A stretch of 64,000 nucleotides of DNA, taken from the NCBI GenBank assembly GCA_009760855.2, contig WPIO01000018.1, positions 4,061,001 through 4,125,000 of the forward strand. The letters are read 5' to 3'. Positions 11,596-22,888 of this stretch are shown here, piece after piece. This DNA comes from Cristatella mucedo (Eukaryota; Bryozoa; Phylactolaemata; Cristatellidae). The notes under the pieces were generated by a model that saw nothing but the letters and a program-made list of their open reading frames with translations, made no database searches and was not told the DNA's origin. Each line of letters opens with the position of its first letter. Position 1 is the stretch's first letter. The position numbers were made by a program, and so were the translations under genes.

Positions 11596-14323
11596 CAGGG
11601 GTGTCCAACCTTTTTGCATTGGGGGCCACATTTCAAAAATTTAAAAGATCCGGGGGCCACACGTAAATTGGCATAGTTGACCGCATCAGAAAATAAGATC
11701 CTAACTTAGTATGACTATTACTATTGTACTTAATAAATAAACCGCAATAAAATTGTATTTTGCGCATACTTGTAATTAAATAATAAATAATAAAAATTTG
11801 ATCATGTGTCCTGGAAAATAATTCGATAGATTGTATGGCCAATCTTTTACTTTTGGATTTTTATTTTAATAATATGAAGACAGAAACCAATAAAACTTAC
11901 AAAATTACATGACAAGGACTCACATAATATTAATGTCTTCGGAAATTAAAATTAGAAAAAACAATTAATTAAATGCCATAGGTATTCAATGTCTTCTGCA
12001 CTGCAGGCATCAATGAGATATTTGGCATTGTTTCTGTTTGCATAAAAAGTCGACATCTGCTGCAACAGTGGATGTGGCAATTCTAAAGATTCCTGATAAA
12101 TGTTCATCCGTGAGAACGGATCGAGTCTTTGTTTTCACATTTTTCAGTCTGGAAAAAAGCTGTTCACAGCTATATGTGCTGCCAAAAAGTGTATATACCT
12201 GCGAGCATGTTTGGCTAGGTTAGGAAAAAACTCTGATGAAACATACTGCTTGTAAAAGGTAACAAGGTCATGCTGATCATAAGCAGTTTTTAAATTGTTG
12301 TCATTATGAATGTCGATTAGTTCGAGTTGAAATTCATCAGGTGCATCAGAGGGATCGATATTAAATGGATTACTAATCATGTTCATGTCATCCGCATGTT
12401 GTTGGAAATCCTAAAATCTCTCTTCGAATTCATCAACAAGTTTTCTAACAAGAGTGGAGTACTTCATATGAGCCAACGTTTCAGGCGATCTTGTTGCTAG
12501 TGTTGTAAAATGTAGCAGTTTCTTCTGATCAAATTGTTTCCGGAAAAGTTTCAGATTTTGCACAAACGCGACAACACACTCATACATTTTATGGACTAGT
12601 TGATCCCTACCTTGGAGTTTGACATTAAGATCTGCAAGATGTTTGGTCATGTCCACCAAAAAAGCCAAGTCATTCAACCACTGCTGGTCATCGAGGAAGT
12701 CAACATCTTTTCTCTTTTCAGTCATAAATGTTTTTATTTCGTCCCGAAGTGACCAAAACCTGGCTAAAGTGTTTGCCCTACGTAGCCAACGGACTTGGCA
12801 GAAATAAATAACATCACAATGATCTGATCCCAACTCTTCAAGGAAAGCCTGAAATTGTCTGTGGTTTAGCACACGAGACCTTATGACATTGACTGTTGAA
12901 ACTACATTGTCCATTACATGTTGCATGCTCAAGACCTTTGCACATAGCTGTTCTTGGTGGATGATGCAGTGATGACTGACAATTTTGTGAGGTACTAATT
13001 TTACCATTAAAGATACAAATCCATTGTGTCTACCTGTCATTGAAGAGGCTCCGTCTGTGGTTAAACCAATCAATTTAGTTTCAGGAAGATTAAATTTTGT
13101 GAGGACCCTCTTGACCTGATCCAAAATATCCCTCCCCGTTGTAGTGCCTTTCATTGAACATATATCCAACAGTTCTTCGATAATGACAAACTTTCCTGTT
13201 ACTCCGCGTACAAACACCGATAGTTGAGCCGTATCGCTATTGTCCGTGCTTTCGTCGAGCGCAAGAGAATAAAATTCGCATCCAGCAAGTCTTTTAGTGA
13301 GACTTTCTTCTATGTTGGATGCGAGCTCGTCAACTCTTCTCGCAACCGTTTGATGAGAAAGACTTGACTTTCTCTACTTCCGACTTCTTTTCTGGACAGA
13401 CCACACCAGTAAACAGCCTGAGGCATTCCTTAACAAATTCGCCATCGGAAAATGCTTCCCCCCTCGCTTAGCTATAGCTTCAGCTATTAAAAAACTTACT
13501 TTGGTTGAAGCCTCAGACTTGTTGCTGACTGCTGTAAACAATGACTGCTGTCCGATGACGCTCTGTTTCAACGAGTTCACGCGATCAATTGAAGTTGACC
13601 AGTCAGGCTCTTGTACCTGTCGCCGTACTTTGTTGAAAAATGTCGCTTAACATTGTACTCCTTTGAAACGGCAATTGTTTCTTGGCATATTAGGCACATT
13701 ATCCTACCGAAGCTTTCCATTACAAAATAGTCTACAGTCTAAGATGCTTTGAAAAGTCTTCCTTCTGCGTCAATTTTTCGTTTTTGCTAGTATTCACATT
13801 CGCCGCCATTTTTCTCTGTGAAATAAAAAACAGATCAGTTACGAATTGATTAATTTATATTTTTATCACAGCAATATCTTAGTATTAGTAAGTAAGTTGA
13901 GAAATACGCGTTTTTTGACAAACCTACCTGACTGATTCCAGTTCGTGCAGCAGCAGCTGAGAAACGGCTCTTTTTTTCTATCCACAGTGTGAAACAGTTA
14001 ATTCCGCTTGCGGAAGCGTTATAAATGTGATCGGAATGGCGCCGCTGTAGCACAAATATATTACCCCTTCACGCCAAAATGTTCACATGAAGGCTAGCAA
14101 AATAAATCGATTATTTTATCTTCACGCGAAAATAGCCATTCGGACACCTTCACGCTTCACGCGAGCGTGAAGTACATCACAGCGCCTTATATCGCTGTTT
14201 GTAAGGATTAAAAATTAACGAAAAATATGGAGTGACAAATATTTTTTAGATAACGTTGCGGGCCGCATAGAAGACCTCGGCGGGCCGGGTTGTGGCCCGC
14301 GGGCCACGTGTTGGACACCCCTG
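11596..14323 (-). mobile_element. hAT superfamily DNA transposon (2728 bp, inactive)
   Basis: The ends are inverted repeats: CAGGGGTGTCCAAC at 11596 and its complement ending at 14323. They are flanked by a perfect 8-bp direct repeat, CCTTAAGC, at 11588-11595 and 14324-14331. That is the hAT hallmark. The transposase lies on the minus strand and resembles the GTF2IRD2/ZBED-like (Charlie-type) hAT branch. The perfect target duplication with a stop-riddled transposase fits an insertion that is not very old but was already defective or has decayed since. Confidence 0.95.
12015..13800 (-). pseudogene. hAT transposase pseudogene (GTF2IRD2-like)
   Basis: From the N-terminus (13800 down) there is a decayed BED-finger-like part with several stops, then an open stretch from 13580. 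After that come 'LALDESTDNSDTAQL' (first catalytic Asp, about 13290-13240), 'GLTTDGASSM' (second Asp, about 13070-13040), the long helical insertion domain, and a C-terminal hAT dimerisation tract. Two in-frame TAG codons lie at 13374-13376 and 12411-12413. A one-base frameshift in a T run near 12190-12200 moves the 'STYSCEQLFSRLK'-type dimerisation motif into another frame. It is therefore non-functional. Confidence 0.9.
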
Positions 14324-14331
14324 CCTTAAGC

Positions 14332-14620
14332 AAAGGTGACTCTGTGGAAGGACTGGCCGTAAAATCGGATTAGAACTTGCTGGATTTGAAGGTTCAATAA
14401 TGTCGTAAGCCAATGCTCCACAAATCGTTGCAGCATCTTTGATAAAAGTGGCTAGAAATGGATAGAAGCTGATAGAAGTGGGAAACTTTTTGAAAGCAGC
14501 TCAAGTTCTCTGTAACTAGTATAGCTTTTTTAAGTAGTTAATCTTTGCCTTACGGGTAATGTCAATAAAGAGCTTATAAATTGGTCCGACAATCAAATAT
14601 TTGTTTAGGGCACCTTTCAA
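14332..14620 (-). mobile_element. LINE fragment, right of hAT insertion
   Basis: The minus-strand LINE RT remnant interrupted by the hAT element resumes here: 'FQSNF'-like and 'STES' codons are opposite 14335-14390. It fades out by about 14620. Confidence 0.45.
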
Positions 14621-15115
14621 AAGACAATAATGTTAGAAATGAGATCAGAAGTTCTGAAAAATCCACATACACGAACAAAATGAAAATTCAATAATTTCTA
14701 CTAACCGTTATGCGAACCAGTAGCAAAACACCTCCCAACAAAGATTTACCGAACTCCGCATCGCATGAGGTTTGAACCATTTTGTATTATATATAGGATA
14801 TACATTTTTATAGAATACGTAGATCTGGGGGTCTTTTGTGAAGAAATCAATGACAAGCTGGATTCTGCCTCTCGACAATTCTAGTAGAGGGAAAATTAAG
14901 ATGGCGAAAAGATAGCGGGTTGTCAGGACTGTGGATTATATGCGCAGCGATATTCGTCGTTAATTTTTGAGCGATTCAAACAACTTGCTACTTACGGGAA
15001 AACCTAATGTGACCCAAAAATTGGAGAGCTTAGACCGTGAAATCGGCTCAATCGGCATAACTTCTACAGAATCTGCATGAATTCTGTTTGTCTCATTAAA
15101 ATTAGCTCTACAGTC
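14620..15115. other. Unassigned
   Basis: AT-rich sequence without a recognised frame or repeat. Confidence 0.35.
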
Positions 15116-15118
15116 ACG

Positions 15119-16150
15119 ACTACTTATAATAATAGTGATAATACTAATGCACTTGATAAAGCGCCCTCAGAGAACTCAATCTCTTTCTAGGCGCTTTACA
15201 TTTGATTCAAAGGAAACACGATCGAGTGGTGAGTAGTATCATGCTTGATAAGCAACATAAATCACATGGTTAGGGTGACATGCACAGGGTCAGCGTGCAA
15301 GTGTGGTTAGTGGCAGCCTGCAACAGTGTCAGCACCCATAAACACATAAAGGACAAATCACAGGGACCCACTAAATGCTGTCATAAATAGGGGCGTTTTT
15401 AATTTTTTTTAAGCGTGGTCAAGTTAGAGGATGTCGTGACGCAAGTCCAGATTGAGTTCCAGGCTTTGAGAGCATAGGAACTAAAAGCACGGTCTTCAAA
15501 GGATTTGAGGTTCGCACGACGTATAGGTACACAGTTAGATTCCGAAAAGCGGGTAGTACGGTGCTTAGCTTGGTGCGGCAGTAGATCTGATAGGTAGGCT
15601 GGAGCCAAAGAACAAAGGGGCATAAAAGTGAGCGACAAAACCTTGAGGTCGATCCGTTGCTTGACTGGTACGCCTTGCAGGTCAGCGAAAAGTGGTGTGA
15701 TGTGGCGACTGCGACGCTCATGACAGGCAAGCCTAGCTGGAAAGTGTTGCACTGGCAGCAAGCGCCTGATTGCACTGGCCTGTAGACCAGAAGCAGTGAG
15801 TTACAACAGTCAAGATGGGATGTCACAACTGCACTGACCAACTTAGATGGGGTATCCCTGTCTAAACAAGCTGAATTTCAGCAACGTTATGTAGCTGAAA
15901 GGAGGTCGACTTGATTGTGGAGCTGATGTGGTCATCTAACGACAGGTCACTTTGGAACTTGAAACCTAGATTTTGAGCAGATTCAGCTGGAGATATTCTG
16001 GCAGAGCCGATTTTGACCGTTAGCCTTTCAAATTTCTAAATCACACTTGGTTTGCCCATAACTAGTAGGTTTATTTTATCATCATTCAATTTAAGAAATT
16101 GTGCTGCATTCCACGGTAACAATGGACGTAATGACACTATTTTAGTTTAA
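15119..16150 (-). mobile_element. LINE family 1, 5'-truncated copy
   Basis: The plus strand begins with an ATAATAAT tract (the reversed tail), then the reversed 3' hairpin near 15145-15200, the 3' UTR, and RT C-terminal coding that reads leftwards. That coding includes 'ITPLFADLQGVPVKQRIDLKVLSLTF' and 'FEDRAFSSYALKAWNS' (15440-15720). Frameshifts break the frame. The copy is recognisable to about 16150. Confidence 0.8.
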
Positions 16151-17000
16151 GATATTATTGTGAGGAACAGGTGCGCTTGTAGATTCAGCTTAAATGGCAT
16201 TCAGTCAGAAGATGGCAGCACGTTACGTCAGTGAAGAGCAATTTTTCAGTTTTGGGATTGCACGAACTAATGGCGAGGTCTTCAAACGCTTCAAGGTGGG
16301 CTCAAATCACAGCTCCAAGACTTGAGGCAGAAGAGTCGATGACAGGATGCAGAACACGACAGGCATGCATTTATACGCATAGGCTACGCATGTTGGGATA
16401 GTAGAATGCTAATATAATAGAACGGTTGCTGGGGTACGTAGATGACGTTAAATGATGCTTAGGCGAGTGACGAAACCCTTAAGTCGATAGGCGGTGAACC
16501 CATAGACCTTGGCAGACCGACCCGACGCGAGTATCGAATGTACCGCCCACGTGTAAGCACAGCCCTACCAGTGTCCGACTGATGTATCACTCCTTCTCTC
16601 CTCTTCCTTGTCTCCATTATTCTTGCACCACTTCACAAGGGCTAGCCGCCATTCCCTGAGGAGGGCACGAGCAATCGCGGCTCGAAATTGCTCGTGCCCT
16701 GCAGGATGAGTCTCCGAGTCGCTGTGAGTTGCTCTCCCTGCCAGCAAGCCCCCCCCCCCCCCCGTAGCTCGGCTGGCGAAAATTACGCCAGCGACGCGGG
16801 GGCTCGGCGTGCAGGCAGAGTGAGGCGTCGGCAGTACGGTAACATAAATCGAGTGACTAGAGAGCAGGAGCAGGAAACGAGACTAAGCAATTATCCGAGA
16901 TCATCCGTGCGGGTATCCAACAAGGCCAGTGAGGTAGGCATCCTTAGTGATAATGAAATCCAGGATATGGCCAATGATACGAGCAGTGTAAATTGCCTTG
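16150..17000. other. Unassigned; contains inverted repeat and poly-C run
   Basis: A perfect 14-bp inverted repeat with an 11-bp spacer sits at 16662-16700. A run of about 16 C residues lies near 16748-16763. No domain is recognised in the open frames here. Confidence 0.4.
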
Positions 17001-17002
17001 GA

Positions 17003-17072
17003 TGAGATTCAGTTCTCTGAGGGCGCCATGCAAATATATAGTTACTATTATTATTTTATTATTATGCAATCA
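17003..17072 (+). mobile_element. LINE-type 3' tail fragment
   Basis: 'gagattcagttctctgagggcgcc' followed by a TATTATTATT tail is the truncated family 1 3' end. Confidence 0.55.
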
Positions 17073-17079
17073 ACGTGTT

Positions 17080-17320
17080 GAACCAAACCAAAGTTCTCTA
17101 GATAGTCAAGTGGTGAGTTAAATTGACTGTTGCTGAGGTTTTCAACGTGAGCGTTTATTTCTCCTGCAATCAATAACGGCCTGTCACGTGCGAATATTCT
17201 GGTGAGTAACTCCGAAAACTCCACTCGAACAAGGTTAGACAGCCAGAAAGAGTTCGGTGGATCACAGCTGTGGGAGGTATCATCTTTGAGGGAGGGTCTG
17301 ATAGCAGCCTGTTGAAACAA
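17080..17320 (-). mobile_element. LINE endonuclease-domain fragment
   Basis: Minus-strand translation gives 'FSELLTRIFARDRPLLIAGEINAHVENL', the endonuclease block where live elements have a GDFN motif. Here it reads GEIN, so the catalytic Asp is lost. 'LENFGLVQHV' follows. It is a short isolated piece. Confidence 0.65.
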
Positions 17321-17463
17321 TGGCTGTCACAAAAACTGCACTGTTTCCAATTTTCTTTCTCTTTTTTTATTTCTATGTAAGGCAGTTTATTGCCGACTGA
17401 CGACGATTTTTTTGGAAAAAAGGCTACAAGCTCATCTGTTATCTATTTGGGTGCTCTCAGCTA

Positions 17464-17570
17464 GATAATAATAATAATAATAATAACAATAATAATAATA
17501 ATAATGCACTTGATAAAGTGCCCTCAGAGAACTCAATCTCTTCCTAGGCGCTTTACATTTGCTGATACCC
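17464..17570 (-). mobile_element. LINE family 1 3' tail and hairpin
   Basis: An (ATA)n tail lies at 17464-17505 on the plus strand, then the reversed hairpin 'aaagtgccctcagagaactcaatctcttcctaggcgctttac'. It is truncated just beyond. Confidence 0.8.
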
Positions 17571-18270
17571 TGCGAATGGCTACGGATGCTGTAATTGTGC
17601 ATGCTGCCTCTAACTAACCGACATGCTTCCTTTCTAACACATCTAACATTTAAAATAGAAATGAATATATTTACCTCACTCGAAATTATTTACTGATTAT
17701 TTATCAAGATTTTCCTTATGATTTTAAGAATTCGGCCATTAAATCTGTAAGCACTGTGGGTAAGCTGTAATACATTTATTGTTCATTACTTCTTTGTGAC
17801 TTGCTACAGTTGTTCTTAGTTCTTGACATAAGGCACTCACTCCAGGTTTGTATTAGAACCTTTATCGGGACATGTCACGTGCTCAGCACCCCAAACTGAT
17901 ATCGCAGCGTCTCATCTCAGCACGATCCTCGCTGTCGTTCCGGTTTTGAAATCACGGTGCGGACAATGCAGCAGCGACGGCTCGTCAGGCTTGATGCTGT
18001 GGAGTAGTAAACAAAAAGGTAAGCAAGAACGCAAGGCCGAGCTAATTGCTGGTCATATATAACGCCTTTCGCTAGTTTTACTTTTCTGCGACTCATCTAG
18101 TCGGACCTAGACTGCCAGCTCCGAAGCCAGACGCGGTGCCAAACAGCTCCCTTTTTTTCTGCTGGCCATTCTGGGTGAGTTCGCAGCAATGGTGAGGAAA
18201 GGAGAGGGAAATTGTACAATTGCCGTGTTCCCATTGGTCCGCCCTCAGCACCTCGCGTCGTTTAAGAGCC
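17570..18270. other. Unassigned
   Basis: No gene, RNA or repeat recognised. Confidence 0.35.
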
Positions 18271-18278
18271 CGCCACGA

Positions 18279-18835
18279 TAATAATAATAATAATAATAAT
18301 AATTCACTTGATAAAGCGCCCTCAGAGAACTTAATCTCTCTCTAGGCGCTTTACATCTGCTGCAAAGTGAAATGCAATGGAATGGTAAGTAAAATCATGC
18401 TTGAAAAACAAACGAACTGAATAACATGGTTAGGGGTGACATGCACAGGGTCAGCATGCGAATGTGGTTAGTGGCAGCATGCACAGTGTCAGCACGCATA
18501 AGCACATCAAGGACGAATCACAGGGACCCGCTAAATGCTGTCCTAAATAGGTGTGTTTTTAGGTTCCTTTTAAATGTGGTCAGGTCAGGGGATGTTCAGA
18601 CGCAGGTCGGGAGTGAGTTCCAGGCTTTGAGAGCATACGAACTAAATGCACGGTCTCCAAAGGATTTAAGGTTTGTATGAGGTATTTATAGACTGTTGGA
18701 TTCCGAAAAGCGGGTGGTACGATGCTTGGCCTGATGGGGTAGTATATCTGACAGATAGGCTGGAGCCATAGAATGAAGGGACCTAAAAGTGAGCGACAAA
18801 ACCTTGAAGTCAATCCGTCTGACTTGTTTGACGCC
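18279..18835 (-). mobile_element. LINE family 1, 5'-truncated copy
   Basis: The (ATA)n tail, reversed hairpin, 3' UTR and RT C-terminal coding are collinear with 54390-54930. The internal frame includes 'PSIVPPAFRNPTVYKYL' on the minus strand in a shifted frame. The copy ends abruptly near 18835. Confidence 0.8.
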
Positions 18836-18839
18836 CTTC

Positions 18840-19420
18840 GATTAATTCGAATCCGGCGAGCCATTTATTAGCATTTCTTTCTTCACGATCGGAAACTTCG
18901 GTGCGTGGACCCTGGCGTCCGTCCATCGCCAGCGGCAGTTCTACTTCCTGGTTGAACTCGCTACTCCGAGCCAAGACGCGTTCGGCCACTCTCTTGGCTC
19001 AGCGGTGAAATCAAGGCTCCCTCATGTGCCGCTAAACGCAGACGACGACTGTAGGCTTTTCTATTCAGCGTGACGACAAACAGTCTTCCGCGGCTCTGCA
19101 GCTCTGCTGCTTCTTTGCCGTCAGCCTGGGCTGAAGGTTTCTCGCGCTAGAGCGCAGCAGTCGGCCAAACGAACGGGCTCGGCAGTCGCCTCCTCGAGCG
19201 CCCACTCTCTCTCTCTCTCTCTCGCTCGGGGCGGGCTTCCCCTTTCCCCTGCGCGCACCCCTGCATCGCTGGCGGTGCAATGCAGCGGCGGCTGCCGCGG
19301 GGTACCTAGTCGCTCTCACGCGTCGCTGGCGCTGGGTGCGGCTACCGAGCGCTCGAGCCTCGCCGGCTCTGCTTATCGCAGCTATGTAGCAAGCAAGTGG
19401 CTCATAGTTCAAAGTGATGT
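18840..19420. other. GC-rich unassigned patch
   Basis: CpG-rich sequence with a (CT)n run at about 19205-19225. A minus-strand open frame at 19065-19412 is Arg/Ala-rich with no domain and is probably a by-product of GC content. It may be a promoter-like island or transposon sequence. Confidence 0.3.
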
Positions 19421-19879
19421 AATAAGTGGCTCATAGTTCAAAGTCAGCTTCAGATTAAATTCGCGGTTCACAATCGCCAGGCATGGCACTAGGTAGCCCG
19501 CTACATTCTAGTGTGGACCCTGTAAGTCTGGGCTTCGACACTATCTCCTTTGCCTCCATCTCAAAAAGCACTCACCCCTGCGGCGACCTAGTATGTGTGG
19601 ACGTGGAGCCCTGCCAGAATTGCCTTGCAGGGCGTTTTCGGTGAATGTAAAAAAACACCATTTTTTCTTCACTGGCTGACAATCGTTCGCATTGGGATGT
19701 TTTTCATCGTCGGCACTTTTGTCGCGTGTGCTTGCTTTCGAGCGTTTCGTCGCTAGCAGCTACAGCTGATCCAGACAGATGGGTCTTTAGTCCTCTTTAC
19801 TCACAGCATTATTGTGCCACGTGGTGCCACACTGGATAACCCATACTAGCCCGAGCTGGTTCAGGCTCCAGCCATTGAT

Positions 19880-20440
19880 AGCAACTTGCCTTGCAAAACT
19901 TGCGAAGCATTCAGCAAATACAAGTGTTTGCTGAATGCCGGCTGTGCCTAACCACCTCTCGGAATCTGAATATATCTATAACCACATCTGCATCTATAAC
20001 CACCTCTTGGAGTGTGCTGTCAGAATCACTGTTGGCAAATGCAGCAGCTTCCCCCCCCCCTGCTGGTCTGGATGCTGCTTGAGCTATGCATCGAGTTTCC
20101 GTTTGGGATCCTATTTGCCACTCGGTTGGCTACACAAGCTTTTGTTCTACATGTCCTAGACTGTAGAACTCACTACAACAATTCGTACACGACGACATGT
20201 ACTCTCTTCCTGAGCTCCTGAGCTGCTACTTCCATGCTACTCGCTGCCTCAACTGCTCTCCTGACTCTCTTATGCTTCTCACTTTCTTTTTGTTGCCTGA
20301 GATGAAGTTTGTTGGCTACCGAATGTACACCGAAAGTAGTGCAGGCTTGCTTTTCTATATAAAACACTCCTGCATAACACCTGTATGGTCTTTGTGGCTT
20401 TGTGGACTTACAGGCAGAGATACATTACATTACTCCTCAC
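19880..20440 (+). mobile_element. LINE family 2 3' portion
   Basis: Family 2 C-terminal and 3' UTR blocks are present, with the 'gctgctacttccatgctactcgctgcctcaactgc' type tract near 20220-20255. The 3' end 'ggcagagatacattacatta' lies at about 20412-20432. Coding is degenerate. Confidence 0.7.
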
Positions 20441-20459
20441 CATGTACCAGTCGTTAGAT

Positions 20460-20830
20460 TAGCACAGTGATTCAATTATCAAGCTACTTGGCTTACTTTC
20501 AGCTGGGAAACATTGGGAAAATTAGGCACTGTTTAGACAATAGTTCCTCAGCCGATTACATTTGCACATGTTTGACATTGCACTTTGGTTACTGCAATTC
20601 CCTTCATTCAGGACTCCCTGCCGGTGCCTTTAATTGACTGCAGCTGGTGCACAACTCAGCTGCTCGTCTGGTCTGCCGTCGATAGTGTACAGGTACCACT
20701 ACTGCGGCACACCACTGCTGTCTGAGCTGCACTGGTTTCCTAACAAGTTAGTACCAGCCTACTTATCTGACCTTGCTCCTACTTATTTGACCTTGTTCCT
20801 CCTGTTTGCTTTCGCACCACAGTCGTTTCA
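20460..20830 (+). mobile_element. LINE RT C-terminal fragment
   Basis: A degenerate equivalent of the 'VQNSAARLV' and 'PLLADLHWLP' tracts (20640-20740) is followed by 'PAYLSDL' (20755-20775). It is CR1/L2-like and closer to family 1. Confidence 0.55.
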
Positions 20831-20837
20831 TCAAACA

Positions 20838-20908
20838 TTAAATGATCGATTTTAACTGTTAAATGATCGATTTTAACTGCCATTTTAACTGAGCTCAGTT
20901 AAAATGGC
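20838..20908. repeat. Short tandem duplication plus 30-bp perfect palindrome
   Basis: 'aaatgatcgattttaactg' occurs twice (about 20839-20878). A perfect palindrome centred on GAGCTC follows at 20879-20908, with arms GCCATTTTAACTGAG. Confidence 0.85.
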
Positions 20909-21339
20909 ACGGCAAAATCCAACTTTCAGTTCGTCTGCCTGCATGCGTCGACAGTCTGTAAGTCGGTGCCTCCGGGAACAGTCGAGACCTACACTTACTT
21001 TCATCAAATTAGTCGCAGCTAAAGACTAATCTGTTCCTCGTAGCTTTCCTTGTGAATGTGTCTCCTTGCTCGTGCGGGCTTCTTATGTTCGGCTAAGCAT
21101 GATTCCGTGCACATTGCTGACCAGGGATGTTGCTAATCAGCAGCCCTGGGTGCCCAGCCTCTCGCATGCTTTGACCTTTTTGTCGAAGCTTGAAACTCAA
21201 GAGCTTTTGCAAGCTGTCACCCCTCTGTCGTAACTGCAGCTTAGCTCACAGTTCTCACAGCCGAAGCCAAGAGGTGATAGGAGCTGTCTTCCATGGTGGC
21301 AGGCTAAGAATTTAACTAGCTTCTTAGTTCTTAGTTTGG

Positions 21340-21985
21340 CTAGATTGTTGTAATTCACTTGCGGCTGGGCTACCGAAAAATACCACTAGGCTGCTGCAGC
21401 TGGCTATGAATATGGCCGCAAGGCCAGTTTACAAATCCTTGAGGTTTGATCACCCATCTCATTTGCTGAAAGAGCTTGGATGGCTGCAGCTGGATCAACA
21501 GATACGGACCCAAGTTCTTACGCTGACCCACAAGGTTAACCATGGCTAGGCTGATTCACACCTAGTTGAACTGCTGCATCAGTTTCAGCCTCGTCGTTCG
21601 CTCAGGTCCTGTATGGACAATAAATTAGCTGTTCCATTCCTCAGCTTAAAGACCGTTGGCGACAGAAGCACTTCCTGTGCAGGCCCTAGGCTGTGGACCT
21701 CACTTCCATGATTCTTACTTAACGACAACTGGTCTCCTGCTGCCGACTTTGGCTCATCCCTTTCCAGCCATCCTGAGCTGCTACTTCCATGCTACTCACT
21801 ACATCAACTGCTCTACTGACTCAGCTGTGCTTCTCGCTTTCTCTTTGTTTCGTGAGATGGAGTCTGTTGGCAACCGAATGAGTACCGGATGCTGCTTAGG
21901 CTGTGAGTGAGCTGTACAAAACTCTCCTGCCTAACACCTACACCGTCTTTATGGCTGAGCTACAGAAGCAGTTACAACGAGAGGA
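21340..21985 (+). mobile_element. LINE family 2, RT C-terminus and 3' end
   Basis: It is collinear with 41905-42540 and with the minus copy at 63280-63900: a 'LAMNMAARPVYKSLRF' tract (21395-21450), 'KELGWLQLDQQ' (21470-21500), the 'LKTVGDRSTSCAGPRLWTSL' tract (21645-21710), then the 3' UTR. Small indels break the frame. Confidence 0.75.
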
Positions 21986-21989
21986 GCTA

Positions 21990-22560
21990 GAGTTGAGGCC
22001 TAGGGCCTACAGCCAAGCCGGGGCATTCTGGGCCTTGATATGGCGACTGCAAAAGCAGATGTGGCTGTGCAGCTGAGCAAGGCGCCAGGTTAGGCGAAAT
22101 CCAGAGTTCCAGCCCACAGCAGGGCAGCTTAGCTATTTGTGGGTACAGTGGATGTCCGACCGACAAAGTGGTCACGTGAGTGGTCACGGCCACCAGTGAG
22201 CCGAGACAACAGGAGCTAGTGGCTAATTATCAGGGGAAATCCCTTTCTTTGCAGCAGGGATAACTAGAGCATAGCGCCTGTTCAGATCAAGTAAGGATTT
22301 CTTCTCGGCCTGCACTCCCTTAGGCCTACGTGCTCTATTGTATTGTGACACCTATGGATTGTGACGGGCTCTATGTACACCTATGTATTGTGACGTGCTC
22401 TACCGTTGAGATCGTCACAATAGCGCCTGGCAAAGTCCTAACCCGACAGGTAATGCGAAAGCATGGCACAAAAGTCGGTCGTAAAATTGGACTTTCTAAT
22501 AAGCAATCTAGTTAAAAGGAAAATCAAGAACGACGTCGTTCGACCACCTTTCCCAAGTCA
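21990..22560. other. Unassigned sequence upstream of the nucleotidyltransferase gene
   Basis: Short imperfect repeats of 'cctatgtattgtgacgtgctct' type lie at about 22330-22410. No promoter element can be assigned with confidence. Confidence 0.3.
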
Positions 22561-22888
22561 AGGCGGCCTCAATCAGCACAAGGACTGTGGACGTCTCGCA
22601 GAGGATTACAATAGTTGGCATGCTTCGAGCTGATAGGCCTCGAGGCAGGACTCGTGTACTAGGCACACACACACCGACCGTGAGCCGGCTGGCAGCAGTG
22701 ACTCATACGGGGAAACCCCCTCTACCTCAGATAATACCGGGAAGCGCCAATAGCGCGGCTCTCTCTACAGCACGTCGTCTCCAATTGGCTCAAATCTGCT
22801 TCCGGGAGCATCATCGGAGTACTTCGCGCTTTCCAGGATTCGTCAGCTGCAGCGATCGTACGCCGGCTTGTAGCTTTTCGGGCCCGCA

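Noticed and set aside
22240-22320. Resemblance to U2 snRNA text ('ttctcggcc' and 'gatcaagt')
   Set aside because: The two phrases are in the wrong order and the rest of the U2 5' sequence is absent.
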